Part shown: one piece after another, positions 38,201 to 46,627 of the stretch
Layout of the letters: every line of letters starts with the position of its first letter
Numbering within the stretch: the first letter of the stretch is position 1
NCBI RefSeq assembly: GCF_900167095.1
Contig: NZ_FUXG01000002.1
Span: 62,001 to 126,000, forward strand
Origin: Oceanospirillum multiglobuliferum
GTDB lineage: Bacteria; Pseudomonadota; Gammaproteobacteria; Pseudomonadales; Halomonadaceae
DNA: 64,000 nucleotides
Reading direction: 5' to 3'
Position numbers and translations under genes: made by a program
Notes under the pieces: model-generated
Seen by the model: only the letters and a program-made list of their open reading frames with translations
Database searches by the model: none
Told to the model about the DNA's origin: nothing

Positions 38201-39200
38201 AAACACTTTCCTGAGCCGCCATTGGTAATGTCAGTACGAAGGTATCGGGTTCAACAGTGCCATCTGGGAAAATTAATAAGCCAGCGGCAGCAATAGGCAG
38301 GACAAAGAATGAAATTGCAAATAGATAGCTCGGAAAAACCCAACGAGCAGTTCTAGAATCATCAACATGAGTGTTTTCAACCACTGCCATATGAAATTGT
38401 CTGGGTAAACAAAGTATTGCCAGCATGGCCAAAATTGTTTGAGCAATAAAACCGTTGTTTATAGGGTCTGTGCTCAGCTCTTTTTCAATTTCTAAGTAGT
38501 AGCGGGCATGAGTCAATAAATCATTAAAACCATTAAACATGCCGTAAGTGATATACGCCCCAACAGTCATAAATGCGATAAGTTTCACTATTGACTCAAA
38601 TGCAATAGCTAGTACCAAACCTTGATGGTGTTCAGTTGCATCAATGTGTCGAGTACCAAAAAATATTGCAAATATAGCCATCATGATCGCTACGTAAAAA
38701 GCAGTATCAGTAAACAGACTGACAGATTTTTGCACCATTGGGTCTGGGTATGTGGTAATGACGTTATAGGACATCGCAACGGCTTTAAGTTGTAGTGCGA
38801 TATAAGGTAATGTGCCGACTAGGGCGATCAGTGTGACTAATACGGCAAGCCCCTGTGTTTTGCCATAGCGAGAAGCAATAAAGTCGGCTATAGAAGTAAT
38901 ATTTTGTTTTTTACTGACTCTAATAATTTTACGAATAAGCCCTGAAAAAACGAGATACATAATAATAGGGCCGAGAAAGATACTTAAGTAAATCCAGCTA
39001 CTGTGTGTAGCCTGTCCAACAGTACCGTAAAAACTCCATGATGTGCAGTAAACCGCCAGCGCTAGACTATAAATATAGGGGTGCTTTTTTTGATGTGACG
39101 ACACCTGTTTTTTGGCTCTATTGTCACCCCACCATGCGATTGAAAACAGGACTGCAATGTAGACCAGAGAAATGGCAACGAGCACCCAACCTTGGAACAT
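35259..39200 (-). CDS. crbS: Sodium/solute symporter-like hybrid sensor histidine kinase (CrbS/MxtR type)
   Basis: 1313 residues. Residues about 1-520 are a 12-13-helix SLC5-like transporter domain; a STAC-like region follows (around 540-640), then two PAS domains (about 650-770 and 790-900), a coiled coil, a histidine kinase with phosphoacceptor H946 (AAASHDLLQPLNAARLF) and an HATPase domain (FLSNAARYT, DTGPGIP, GLGLGLSIADRMG), and a C-terminal receiver with D1239 (VLADYHLD). CrbS-type kinases govern acs through CrbR. Whether the transporter half moves a solute or only senses it is open. Convergent with crbR, divergent from the DUF4212/symporter genes. Confidence 0.93.
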   Translation of the reverse strand: MFQGWVLVAISLVYIAVLFSIAWWGDNRAKKQVSSHQKKHPYIYSLALAVYCTSWSFYGTVGQATHSSWIYLSIFLGPIIMYLVFSGLIRKIIRVSKKQNITSIADFIASRYGKTQGLAVLVTLIALVGTLPYIALQLKAVAMSYNVITTYPDPMVQKSVSLFTDTAFYVAIMMAIFAIFFGTRHIDATEHHQGLVLAIAFESIVKLIAFMTVGAYITYGMFNGFNDLLTHARYYLEIEKELSTDPINNGFIAQTILAMLAILCLPRQFHMAVVENTHVDDSRTARWVFPSYLFAISFFVLPIAAAGLLIFPDGTVEPDTFVLTLPMAAQESVLTLLAFLGGFSAATSMVILATIAISIMVSNDIVIPLLLKFRWSGNTSHHDFGQMVLHIRRITIICILALAYLSYQVLAEFNSLAATGLLSFAAVAQFGPALIGGMYWKRGNRYGALAGMSVGFIIWAYSLLLPSIGNAGWVDPYIVAEGPFNIYWLKPDALFGVQLDYLTHGVLFSLGFNLFFYVAVSNLTKQRVIDRIQASAFIDSIDTRNTKTARPWLGSTSVGDLMALCERFLGPESVDKAFADYFSRQNQTSFKPDDRASIEVIQFTERLLAGVLGASSARIVTNSALQGKEIQISDVISIVDEASQVLEFNRALLQATIENISQGISVVDHNLRLVVWNQHYLDLFNFPDNMIRVGEPIENIFRFNAQTGEYGLGNPEEQVQQLLDNIRQGEPHRYIRYRRDGTVLDVQGNPMPGGGFVYTYQDITQQKQTEEALIQSENNIRIYTDNVPALIAYFDIELRYLFTNKAYEEAMHVDRNAIIGQPMYKVLTLSQYEARKPYIDIVLQGQRAVFELEHSTNQKQVRYGLVTYTPHRNDKNEILGFFALYQDITERRKAEIALKETNETLEERVKDRTQELSDLNQDLMQAKQVAELANASKTRFLAAASHDLLQPLNAARLFTSALAHQVKNDNADQYRMIKNIDGSLKAAEELLSTLLDISKLDAGALLPNISTFRLDTILKPLAAEFGVMASNRGLHFDSVKTASVVKSDAQMLRRIIQNFLSNAARYTQHGKILLGCRRMKNAIRIEVWDTGPGIPAEKLSEIFQEFKRLDHPERHNKESEKGLGLGLSIADRMGRVLNHPIKVRSWPGQGTVFSVEVALGDSADLKPEITQDSVQGLASQRNNPLAGLHVLCIDNEPLILEGMEAMLSNWQCRVSKATTIGGAKSVIRNSGRPDIVLADYHLDNDVTGMMALSALNELFDEPLPAILITADRTEEVAESIKSEGYTLLHKPLKPAPLRAMATRVLKSHKVKHS

Positions 39201-39520
39201 AAATGTAAATTCCTGAATTAAATCAAAAAAGATTCCTCATTGTCTTCCACTAACTCAATAGCATCAAGGCTAAAGATGCGAAAATAAGTACCTGACTGTC
39301 TAGTCAAAAGGTCAAAGACGCAAAAAAATAGGCTTAATCAATTTTTCCTTTAATTCTTTGATTTTATTGATTTTTTATTGGGTTTTAAGGTCTGCATAAA
39401 AAATGCTGCTCTGCATTTAAGACTAAAGTAATGGTTTTAATAGAGGTGGGCTTTGTTAAATTCAACCTGTGGTCATCCATGCAGTAGATGCAGTAAATAA
39501 CAACAAATTAGGGTAGATCC
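39201..39520. other. Divergent region between crbS and the symporter operon
   Basis: 320 bp, AT-rich in its middle. Contains a short inverted repeat TGACT-GTCT-AGTCA (39293-39306) and a tandem ATGCAGTAG/ATGCAGTAA near 39478. No clear promoter boxes. Confidence 0.45.
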
Positions 39521-39775
39521 ATGAAAGAAGAACAAGCAATAGCTTACTGGAAAGAAAATATCGGCCTGATTCTCCGTTATCTGGCGATCTGGTTCGTTGT
39601 TTCTTATGGTTGCGGCATTTTATTTGTCGACGCCTTAAACAGCATACATCTCTTTGGTTTCAAACTAGGTTTCTGGTTTGCACAGCAAGGTTCGATTTAT
39701 GTGTTCTTATTACTTCTAGTTCTTTATGCACGCAGTATGTCGGCATTAGACCAGAAGTATGATGTACACGAATAA
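39521..39775 (+). CDS. DUF4212 small subunit of a sodium:substrate symporter
   Basis: 84 residues with two membrane helices (LRYLAIWFVVSYGCGILFV and QQGSIYVFLLLLVLYARSM). The family is called sodium/substrate symporter small subunit and nearly always precedes a VC_2705-type SSS gene, as here (58-bp gap). The N-terminal AIAYWKENIGLILRYL is the family start. Probably an accessory subunit needed for assembly or activity. Confidence 0.92.
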   Translation: MKEEQAIAYWKENIGLILRYLAIWFVVSYGCGILFVDALNSIHLFGFKLGFWFAQQGSIYVFLLLLVLYARSMSALDQKYDVHE

Positions 39776-39833
39776 ATTGTACTGTGTGTTGATAACAATA
39801 ATAAGTCTAAAATAATAGAGGAAGTGCTTAATT

Positions 39834-41657
39834 ATGAGCCTTGACGTCTTAACCTACCTTTTTGTAGGGGCATCCTTTGCACTCTACATTGGTATCGCTA
39901 TCTGGGCTCGCGCCGGCTCTACAAAAGAGTTCTACGTCGCGGGTGGTGGTGTAAATCCAGTAGCAAACGGTATGGCTACCGCTGCTGACTGGATGTCTGC
40001 TGCATCGTTCATCTCTCTAGCTGGTATTGTTTCATTTGCTGGCTATGATGCATCTGGCTTCTTGATGGGCTGGACTGGTGGTTATGTAATGTTGGCGATG
40101 CTGCTGGCACCATACCTACGTAAGTTCGGTAAGTTCACGGTACCTGATTTCATCGGTGACCGTTATTACTCAAGCACTGCACGTACAATTGCGGTGATCT
40201 GTGTAATCTTCATCTCTTTCACCTATATCGCAGGTCAAATGCGTGGTACTGGTATCGTGTTCTCACGTTTCCTACACGTAGATATTGATACTGGTGTATT
40301 GATCGGTATGGTAATTGTATTCTTCTACGCTGTTATGGGTGGTATGAAGGGTATTACTTACACTCAGGTTGCTCAGTACTGTGTATTGATTTTTGCATAC
40401 ACTGTTCCTGCAGTTTTCCTTGTAATGAACATCACTGGTCACATTCTGCCACAAACTGGTTTGGGTGCGACGGTGCTAGACTCTGTTAACCCTGCATGGG
40501 CTGACAAGCCTGTACTAGTGGTGCTAGATGAAGTAGTACGTGATCTTGGTTTCCATGAGTATACCACTGGTACTAAGACCACTATTGATATGTTCTTCAT
40601 TACTGCTGCTCTAATGGCAGGTACTGCAGGTCTTCCTCACGTAATCGTACGTTTCTTCACAGTACCAACTGTAAAAGATGCGCGTTCTTCTGCTGGTTGG
40701 GCACTGCTGTTCATCGCAATTCTGTACACTGCGGTTCCTGCAGTAGGTGCAGTAGGTCGTCTGAATCTGATTAACACTATTAACGGTGTTGATGGTCAAG
40801 GTACACCATATGCTCAAATGCCAAAGTGGTTCAAAAACTGGGAGACCTCTGGTCTGCTAGCATGGTATGACCACAATGGTGACGGAAAAGTACAGTATGC
40901 AGCGGGTAGCGCATTCAAAGGCAAGCCAGCTTTTGATGGTGAAAACCGTGGTGAAGAACTAAAGCAGCGTCTTGTAACAAACCCAAGCAGCGGTGAGTTC
41001 GACGCAAGCAAGCAGCCATTCGCTAACGAAGTATTCGTAGACCGTGACATCATGGTTCTTGCGAACCCTGAGATTGCGGCACTACCAGACTGGGTTATCG
41101 CTTTAGTAGCAGCGGGTGCGGTTGCTGCGGCACTGTCAACTGCGGCTGGTCTTCTGTTGGTAATCTCTACAGCAATCTCTCACGACTTGCTGAAGAAAAC
41201 TCTGAAGCCTGATATTGGTGAGAAGCAAGAGCTGTTGGCTGCACGTCTGGCGTCTGTTGCTGCGATCTGTGTAGCAGGTTACTTTGGTCTGAATCCACCA
41301 GGATATGTGGCGGCGATTGTTGCACTGGCCTTCGGTCTAGCAGCGGCATCGTTCTTCCCAGCGATTCTGATGGGTATCTTCTCTAAGCGTATGAACAAAG
41401 AGGGTGCGATTGCAGGTATGGTTGTGGGTCTAACTACAACTATGGCTTACATTGTGTACTTTAAGTTCATGGGCGGTACTAAAGATCAGTGGTTCCTAGG
41501 TATCTCTGCAGAAGGTTTTGGTACTGTAGGTATGTTGCTGAACTTTGCGGTAGCATTTGTTGTGTCTAACATGACTCCACCACCACCAGCTGAAATTCAA
41601 GCAATCGTGGAAGATATTCGTATCCCACGTGGTGCAGGTGTGGCTCAAGACCACTAA
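39834..41657 (+). CDS. Sodium:solute symporter, VC_2705 subfamily (probable acetate/monocarboxylate uptake)
   Basis: 607 residues, about 13 membrane helices. SSS motifs GMATAADWMSAASFISLAGIVSFAGYDA and GTAGLPHVIVRFFTVPTVKDAR. This subfamily is related to ActP acetate permease, and the neighbourhood of acs, crbR and crbS supports acetate or a similar carboxylate as substrate, but this is inference. An unusual extramembrane insertion (about residues 320-415) carries an EF-hand-like loop starting at D346 (DHNGDGKV) without the final Glu. GAGGAAG precedes the ATG. In operon with the DUF4212 gene. Confidence 0.9.
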   Translation: MSLDVLTYLFVGASFALYIGIAIWARAGSTKEFYVAGGGVNPVANGMATAADWMSAASFISLAGIVSFAGYDASGFLMGWTGGYVMLAMLLAPYLRKFGKFTVPDFIGDRYYSSTARTIAVICVIFISFTYIAGQMRGTGIVFSRFLHVDIDTGVLIGMVIVFFYAVMGGMKGITYTQVAQYCVLIFAYTVPAVFLVMNITGHILPQTGLGATVLDSVNPAWADKPVLVVLDEVVRDLGFHEYTTGTKTTIDMFFITAALMAGTAGLPHVIVRFFTVPTVKDARSSAGWALLFIAILYTAVPAVGAVGRLNLINTINGVDGQGTPYAQMPKWFKNWETSGLLAWYDHNGDGKVQYAAGSAFKGKPAFDGENRGEELKQRLVTNPSSGEFDASKQPFANEVFVDRDIMVLANPEIAALPDWVIALVAAGAVAAALSTAAGLLLVISTAISHDLLKKTLKPDIGEKQELLAARLASVAAICVAGYFGLNPPGYVAAIVALAFGLAAASFFPAILMGIFSKRMNKEGAIAGMVVGLTTTMAYIVYFKFMGGTKDQWFLGISAEGFGTVGMLLNFAVAFVVSNMTPPPPAEIQAIVEDIRIPRGAGVAQDH

Positions 41658-41730
41658 TGTAGTACTGAGTGTCGGCGGGATGCCGACACTCAACCTTCCT
41701 TCGTTCCTATCCCCAAAAAGGAATTCCGCA

Positions 41731-43572
41731 ATGCCGACCTCTTTCAACACTGAACATGCTCCCTTTAATCTTTTGACTGAGAACCAGAAAAAACTCTTGA
41801 GAGATAGCCTTGATATAGGATATTTCGATAAAAAAGAGGTGATTCTGGAGGCAGGTCAACCTTCAGATTATGTGTATGTAATATTGAAAGGTGATGTGGC
41901 AGAAACCGATGACCACTTCAGTGGAAACTTTGAGGAGGAGGATGAAGGTTTTGTTGCCCATTATGATAATGAAGAGCTTTTCGGGGCGATCACTATCATA
42001 AATGGCAGCAGTCGACATACTTTTACAGCGCTTGAGGAAACGATCAGTTATCTAATTCCTAAGGCGACCTTTCTGACTCTAATTGAACAGAATGAAGACT
42101 TCTCTGCTTTCTTTAAGCGAACTTTGGCAGAAAAAACGCGACACCTTTTGAGCCGACAATCAGACTCTGATTATGACTCATCCACATTTATGTTGGCGCA
42201 AATTGACGAAACTTGTATGCGTCAACCCTTGGTGCTTGCTTCGGGCTCAACAATAAAAGAAGCGACTCAAGCTTTAAAAGATCATCATGCTGACAGCCTG
42301 TTAGTCGACCGTGATGGCCAATATGGCATGATCACCAAAACAGATTTACTTGATGCGGTTGTACTGAAAGGTTTGACCTTAGGTAGCAATATCGCAGACT
42401 TGGCGCACTACAAACTGTTAACCGTAGCGCCGGGTGACTTTTTATTTAATGCACTGGTTCTGATGACGCGCCATAAAATTGAGCGAGTCGTTGTGCAGGA
42501 TGAACAACAGAGGCTACATGGAGTTGTTGAGCTGGTTGATGTTTTAAGTTTCTTCTCTAACCAGTCGCACGTTATTGGTTTACAGATTGAGAAAGCCAGT
42601 AATTTGAAAGAATTGGCCAGAGCGGCCAATGGGTTAAATGACCTAGTACGCTCTCTGGTGTCTCATGGTGTGAAAATTAACTTTGCGATGGATCTTCTAG
42701 CCGCTTTGAATGCGCGGATTATTGGCAAAGTGTTCGACTTCCTAATTCCCGAAGAAGTGCGGCATAAAGTGTGTATGTTGGTACTGGGTAGTGAGGGGCG
42801 TGGTGAGCAGGTTTTAAAAACAGATCAAGATAATGCCATTATTTTAAGTGATGATTTAGTGTGGCCTGACCGCCAAAAGGTGTTACAGCAAATCACAGAC
42901 ACCTTAGTATCTTTTGGTTACCCCCTATGTCCCGGCAATATTATGGTTTCTAACCCAATGTGGGTATTGACTGAAACACAGTGGAAGCATCAGTTGGTTG
43001 AGTGGGCTAATACGACCAATGGTGAGGCGCAGATGAATCTAGCGATTTTTGCGGATGCCCATGTGATTGCAGGTGATCGTGGCATGTTCAAAAAGGTGCG
43101 TGATTTTATGTTTGCGCACTTGGCGGGTAATGATGTGTTTTATTCTTACTTTGCTTCTCCGATTATGCGCTTTAGTACACCACTCACAATGTTTGGCAGT
43201 ATCAAAGACTCGAGTAAAGGGATTGATATTAAGAAAGGTGGCATTTTCCCAATTGTGCACGGTATCAGAACAATGGCACTGGAAAATCGCATTAAAGCGA
43301 CGAATACCTTTGATCGTATCAATGCACTAGTCGAGAAAAAGGTGTTAAAAAAGAGCTTTGCAGAAAACTTAAGTGAAGCTTTGGGACTTTTTGTTTCATT
43401 ACGTTTGAAACAACAGCTCAAGACCCTTGCAGAAGGGTCAGAAGCAGAGGATGCTAATCATATCTTTATTTCCGATATGACGAAGCTGGACAAAGAGTTT
43501 TTCAGAGATGCACTTCATGTAGTAAAAGATTTTAAATCGAGACTATCTAATCGTTATCGACTGGAGAGGTGA
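41731..43572 (+). CDS. cNMP-binding, CBS and DUF294 nucleotidyltransferase-like protein
   Basis: 613 residues. Order: cyclic-nucleotide-binding-like domain (LDIGYFDKKEVILEAGQPSDYVYVILKGDV; residues about 20-140), a pair of CBS domains (about 160-290), DUF294 nucleotidyltransferase (KVCMLVLGSEGRGEQVLKTDQDNAIIL, with the GSxxR...DxD pattern of GlnE/GlnD-like enzymes), and DUF294_C. These are thought to be signal-transduction nucleotidyltransferases; the target is unknown. They commonly sit after VC_2705-type symporters and before a DnaQ-like exonuclease, as here. The ATG at 41731 with AAGGA nine bases before is taken; the open frame upstream overlaps the symporter gene. Confidence 0.9.
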   Translation: MPTSFNTEHAPFNLLTENQKKLLRDSLDIGYFDKKEVILEAGQPSDYVYVILKGDVAETDDHFSGNFEEEDEGFVAHYDNEELFGAITIINGSSRHTFTALEETISYLIPKATFLTLIEQNEDFSAFFKRTLAEKTRHLLSRQSDSDYDSSTFMLAQIDETCMRQPLVLASGSTIKEATQALKDHHADSLLVDRDGQYGMITKTDLLDAVVLKGLTLGSNIADLAHYKLLTVAPGDFLFNALVLMTRHKIERVVVQDEQQRLHGVVELVDVLSFFSNQSHVIGLQIEKASNLKELARAANGLNDLVRSLVSHGVKINFAMDLLAALNARIIGKVFDFLIPEEVRHKVCMLVLGSEGRGEQVLKTDQDNAIILSDDLVWPDRQKVLQQITDTLVSFGYPLCPGNIMVSNPMWVLTETQWKHQLVEWANTTNGEAQMNLAIFADAHVIAGDRGMFKKVRDFMFAHLAGNDVFYSYFASPIMRFSTPLTMFGSIKDSSKGIDIKKGGIFPIVHGIRTMALENRIKATNTFDRINALVEKKVLKKSFAENLSEALGLFVSLRLKQQLKTLAEGSEAEDANHIFISDMTKLDKEFFRDALHVVKDFKSRLSNRYRLER

Positions 43573-43577
43573 GCTAT

Positions 43578-44195
43578 ATGGTCCTTAAAACAATAAGAAC
43601 AGTTGCGGATCGCTGGCAGCACGGTAAAGGTGAATATGGGCATATTTTTGAGCCTTATGTTGGCGATGAATGTATTGCTCTAGATCTTGAAACGACAAGC
43701 TTAGACCCAGAGTCAGCTGATATTCTTTCAATAGGTGCAGTAAAGGTTCGTGGCAAAAAAGTGGTGACAAGTGAACGCTTGGACATCAAATTACAAAAGC
43801 CTGAGACCTTAACTGCAGAGTCAATAAAGATTCATAAAATCCGAGGAATTGATCTTCACGGTGGTGAGGCTCTTGGCGATGCATTGGTCGAGTTACTTAA
43901 TTTTATAGGTAATAGGCCTATCATGGGGTACTACATAGATTTTGATATTGCTGTACTAAATCGCCACATTCGACCGCGTTATGGGTTCAGCCTACCCAAT
44001 AAAGTGATTGAACTTTCTCACCTGTATCAACAAAAAGTACAGCGTGCTAACCCCGAGTTACAGCCAGATTTACACTTTGAAAAAATTGCTGAAAAATTAA
44101 GTGTACCCATTATGGGGCGTCATACTGCTGTAGGGGATGCGATTACCACCGCTTTGATGTATGTTCGTACCATGCAAGGAAATATTCCCCTGTAA
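43578..44195 (+). CDS. DnaQ-like 3'-5' exonuclease (DEDDh)
   Basis: 205 residues. Exo motifs: CIALDLETTSLDPESADILSIGAVKV (DxE), GYYIDFDIAVLNRHI (second Asp), and MGRHTAVGDAITTALMY (His-x4-Asp), a DEDDh exonuclease of the DnaQ family. It lacks polymerase-binding extensions, so it is not clearly the replicative proofreader. GGAGAGG lies eight bases before this ATG; an in-frame GTG at 43569 overlaps the previous stop but has no usable site. Translationally linked to the DUF294 gene. Confidence 0.87.
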   Translation: MVLKTIRTVADRWQHGKGEYGHIFEPYVGDECIALDLETTSLDPESADILSIGAVKVRGKKVVTSERLDIKLQKPETLTAESIKIHKIRGIDLHGGEALGDALVELLNFIGNRPIMGYYIDFDIAVLNRHIRPRYGFSLPNKVIELSHLYQQKVQRANPELQPDLHFEKIAEKLSVPIMGRHTAVGDAITTALMYVRTMQGNIPL

Positions 44196-44216
44196 AACAA
44201 TAAGGTACGAGAGCAG

Positions 44217-44435
44217 ATGGTAATTCTTGAACATATCATTTTGATTATTGGTGTATTAACGTACATCGCAAGTGTTGTGATGTACGTTAAGCGAAGTGGT
44301 GATTATAAGTCCCTGATCTATTTTTGGTCAGCTAAGATGGTGCTGATTCCTATTGAGTTTAAAGTGCGTCGGGCTGGGATCCTGATTATGGTGATAGGGA
44401 TTGGTATTCGAATCTATAACCAACTGTTTGCTTGA
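44217..44435 (+). CDS. Small membrane protein of the symporter operon
   Basis: 72 residues, two predicted membrane helices (HIILIIGVLTYIASVVMYV and GILIMVIGIGIRIYNQLFA) joined by a basic loop. I do not recognise a named family. It lies 21 bp after the exonuclease gene and before a strong terminator, so it closes the operon that begins with DUF4212. Confidence 0.7.
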   Translation: MVILEHIILIIGVLTYIASVVMYVKRSGDYKSLIYFWSAKMVLIPIEFKVRRAGILIMVIGIGIRIYNQLFA

Positions 44436-44444
44436 TCTACCCTT

Positions 44445-44471
44445 GAGGAGGCATTGCCTCCTCTCTTTTTT
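44445..44471 (+). terminator. Terminator of the symporter operon
   Basis: Eight-pair stem GAGGAGGC / GCCTCCTC around ATT, followed by TCTTTTTT. Confidence 0.92.
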
Positions 44472-44485
44472 CACCCACTCCCCCT

Positions 44486-45436
44486 TCAACACATCACTTT
44501 CGCTTGAGGCCTTTTGGCGGGTATTTGCAAATCAGAAAGATCAGGGCCTAAGGGCACAATACGACTAGGGTTGATTTGCCCATGACTGTAGTAATAGTGA
44601 GTTTTAATCTGGTCAAACTGTACGGTCTGGGCGATATCCCTAAACTGATAAATACTTTTGGTATAGTCCCATAAATTCGGATAGTCACAGAGTTGCTTTT
44701 GATTGCACTTAAAGTGGCCGAAGTAAACCGCATCAAACCGAATCAATGTGGTAAATAGTCGGATATCAGCCTCTGTTAAGTAGTTTCCTGTTAAGTAGGC
44801 ATGGTGGCTCAAATGCTGTTCAAGTTGGTCGAGCATGGAAAACAGTGTCTGACAGGCCTCTTCATAAGCACTTTGACTGGTGGCGAAGCCGCAGCGATAG
44901 ACGCCATTGTTAATAGCGTGATAAATCTGCTGATTCCATTGCTCAATCTCTTCTTGTAACGCTGCGGGATAGTAGTCTTCGTGGTTTTCAGTTAGTGCAT
45001 TAAAGCATCGATTAAACTGCCGAATGATCTCAGAGGATTCATTGTTTACGATACAGTGTTGCTGCGTGTCCCATAGCACAGGTACGGTGACTCGTCCGCT
45101 GTACAGTGGATCATGCTGTGTATAAAGCTGATGGTGGTAGTGATAGCCGTAATGAGGCTCAGGAGGGTTGTAAACCCAGCCATGCTCTAGCATTTCAGGA
45201 ATGACACTGGTCACCCCTATTAGTGGCTCTAACCCTTTTAGGTGACGCATAATCAGCGTTCTATGAGCCCAAGGGCATGCATAGGAAACGTAAAGGTGGT
45301 AGCGATGAGGTTCTACTGGAAACGAGACTGTTCCCAGTGCATCATGAAATTGTGCTGACTCTCGTATAAAGCGACCACTGCTTTTGCTGGTATCATACCA
45401 TTGGTCTTGCCACTGCCCTTCAACAAGTAATCCCAT
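44486..45436 (-). CDS. yqjG: Glutathionyl-hydroquinone reductase (YqjG/ECM4-type)
   Basis: 316 residues. Xi-class glutathione transferase with the catalytic YVSYACPWAHRTLIMRHLKGLE (CPWA motif, Cys54), the VPVLWDTQQHCIVNNESSEIIR glutathione-binding segment and the C-terminal ADIRLFTTLIRFDAVY. It reduces glutathionylated hydroquinones, giving free hydroquinone and GSSG. The ATG at 45436 has GAGG in front; an upstream GTG directly abuts that site and is unlikely. Single gene convergent with the symporter operon. Confidence 0.93.
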   Translation of the reverse strand: MGLLVEGQWQDQWYDTSKSSGRFIRESAQFHDALGTVSFPVEPHRYHLYVSYACPWAHRTLIMRHLKGLEPLIGVTSVIPEMLEHGWVYNPPEPHYGYHYHHQLYTQHDPLYSGRVTVPVLWDTQQHCIVNNESSEIIRQFNRCFNALTENHEDYYPAALQEEIEQWNQQIYHAINNGVYRCGFATSQSAYEEACQTLFSMLDQLEQHLSHHAYLTGNYLTEADIRLFTTLIRFDAVYFGHFKCNQKQLCDYPNLWDYTKSIYQFRDIAQTVQFDQIKTHYYYSHGQINPSRIVPLGPDLSDLQIPAKRPQAKVMC

Positions 45437-45556
45437 AAACACCTCTGCCGACTCAATTAATAGTCTTTAGCCTAACCTATTTAACAGAGTGCAAAAGCGC
45501 AAATTCTAAGCTTAACCATTCGATATTATCGAAAGTTAGCTGTTTTCAAAGTCAAA

Positions 45557-46627
45557 TTACCAACGACCTTCCGCATCTGGTCGAATCCAAGTGTGTGAGA
45601 ACCAGTATGAGCGAGAGGACTTATCATGAGGGAGTGTACAGATATACTCAATCGCACCTATCTTTTCACTTAGTTTACTTTTCAATATAAAACCGGGGCG
45701 TTTTCCATCTGTAAGATAGCTCGTAACTGGCAGGCCCTCGGAGTTTTGACAGCGTAAGCCACTTAATACATAGCTTCCTGACAGTAGCTCAACATTAAGC
45801 TCAGGGTATTTTTCGGTGTTAGGTAGGATTCTTTTTTCTGCTTTGACTTTACGCACAGGGAGCGGCAGGCTGCTGAGCTTAACCGACAGATTGTTGATAT
45901 TATTGGCCGAACCTGTTGCCATAAAACGTGGTAGGTAAGCTAGTGAGGTGTAACGGCTGGCAGGCCCTTGGTGCAAGCCAAAAGCGCTGTACCCCATCTT
46001 GGAGACGAGTTTTTCGATACTTTCGTCTGTTTGCCCCTCTGGATAAGCCAGTAAATTGGGCTTCACACCAAGGTATTTCTCTAGTGCGATCTCGTTGAGC
46101 TGAATATCTTTTTCAATTCGGGCGAGCTGCTCTGTTTTTAACTCTTCGGGCATAGGTTTGGCAAAGTTGCTTCCCGTGATACCCATACTGCCAATTGTGC
46201 CGCCAGCTTTTTGTATTTTTCTTAGCTGTGCCCAGCTCATGTACAGTGGGTGCTCTTTTAAAATTGGCGCTGCGGCAACGAAAACAGTAAAGGGCATTTG
46301 TCGACGGGCTAGCTCGGGCATGGCTTCTTCGTAGACGCTAACATAGGCATTGTCAAAAGTGATTGCTAAGGTTTTATCAGGAATTGTGCGTTTCTTTTTC
46401 AAAGCATCAATCACCTTTTCCAAAGGCCAAACCGTATAGCCTTTTTGTTCAATGTAATTAAGGTGTTCAATAAAGTCTTGCTTGGGAGTGCTACGGCTGG
46501 GAGGCGTACGATCGCTGATATGTTGATATTGCAACACAACAGCATGGCGAGCGGCATAAGTATTGGTTGATAGCAGGTTCAGCAGTAGTAGGAGAGGGAT
46601 AAATTGAAGAAGTTTAAAATTTCTCAT
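45557..46627 (-). CDS. Polysaccharide deacetylase-like protein lacking the usual metal ligands
   Basis: 356 residues, with a signal peptide (hydrophobic 5-20, TYA-AR cleavage region), so exported. A NodB-like fold is visible: VVLQYQHISDR, LAITFDNAYVSVYEEAMPELARRQMPFTVFV, the LLAYPEG active-site strand. The canonical TFDDG is TFDN (D92-N93), and the HxxxH zinc motif seems replaced by G-S-M148-G-I-T-G152. The C-terminal ~110 residues form an extra domain I do not recognise. Without metal ligands it may bind rather than deacetylate a glycan; this is inference. Its start overlaps the J-domain gene stop by 4 bp. Confidence 0.82.
   Translation of the reverse strand: MRNFKLLQFIPLLLLLNLLSTNTYAARHAVVLQYQHISDRTPPSRSTPKQDFIEHLNYIEQKGYTVWPLEKVIDALKKKRTIPDKTLAITFDNAYVSVYEEAMPELARRQMPFTVFVAAAPILKEHPLYMSWAQLRKIQKAGGTIGSMGITGSNFAKPMPEELKTEQLARIEKDIQLNEIALEKYLGVKPNLLAYPEGQTDESIEKLVSKMGYSAFGLHQGPASRYTSLAYLPRFMATGSANNINNLSVKLSSLPLPVRKVKAEKRILPNTEKYPELNVELLSGSYVLSGLRCQNSEGLPVTSYLTDGKRPGFILKSKLSEKIGAIEYICTLPHDKSSRSYWFSHTWIRPDAEGRW

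Noticed and set aside
39478-39496. Tandem ATGCAGTAG/ATGCAGTAA before the DUF4212 gene
   Set aside because: Only two imperfect 9-bp units; too little to call an operator or repeat family.
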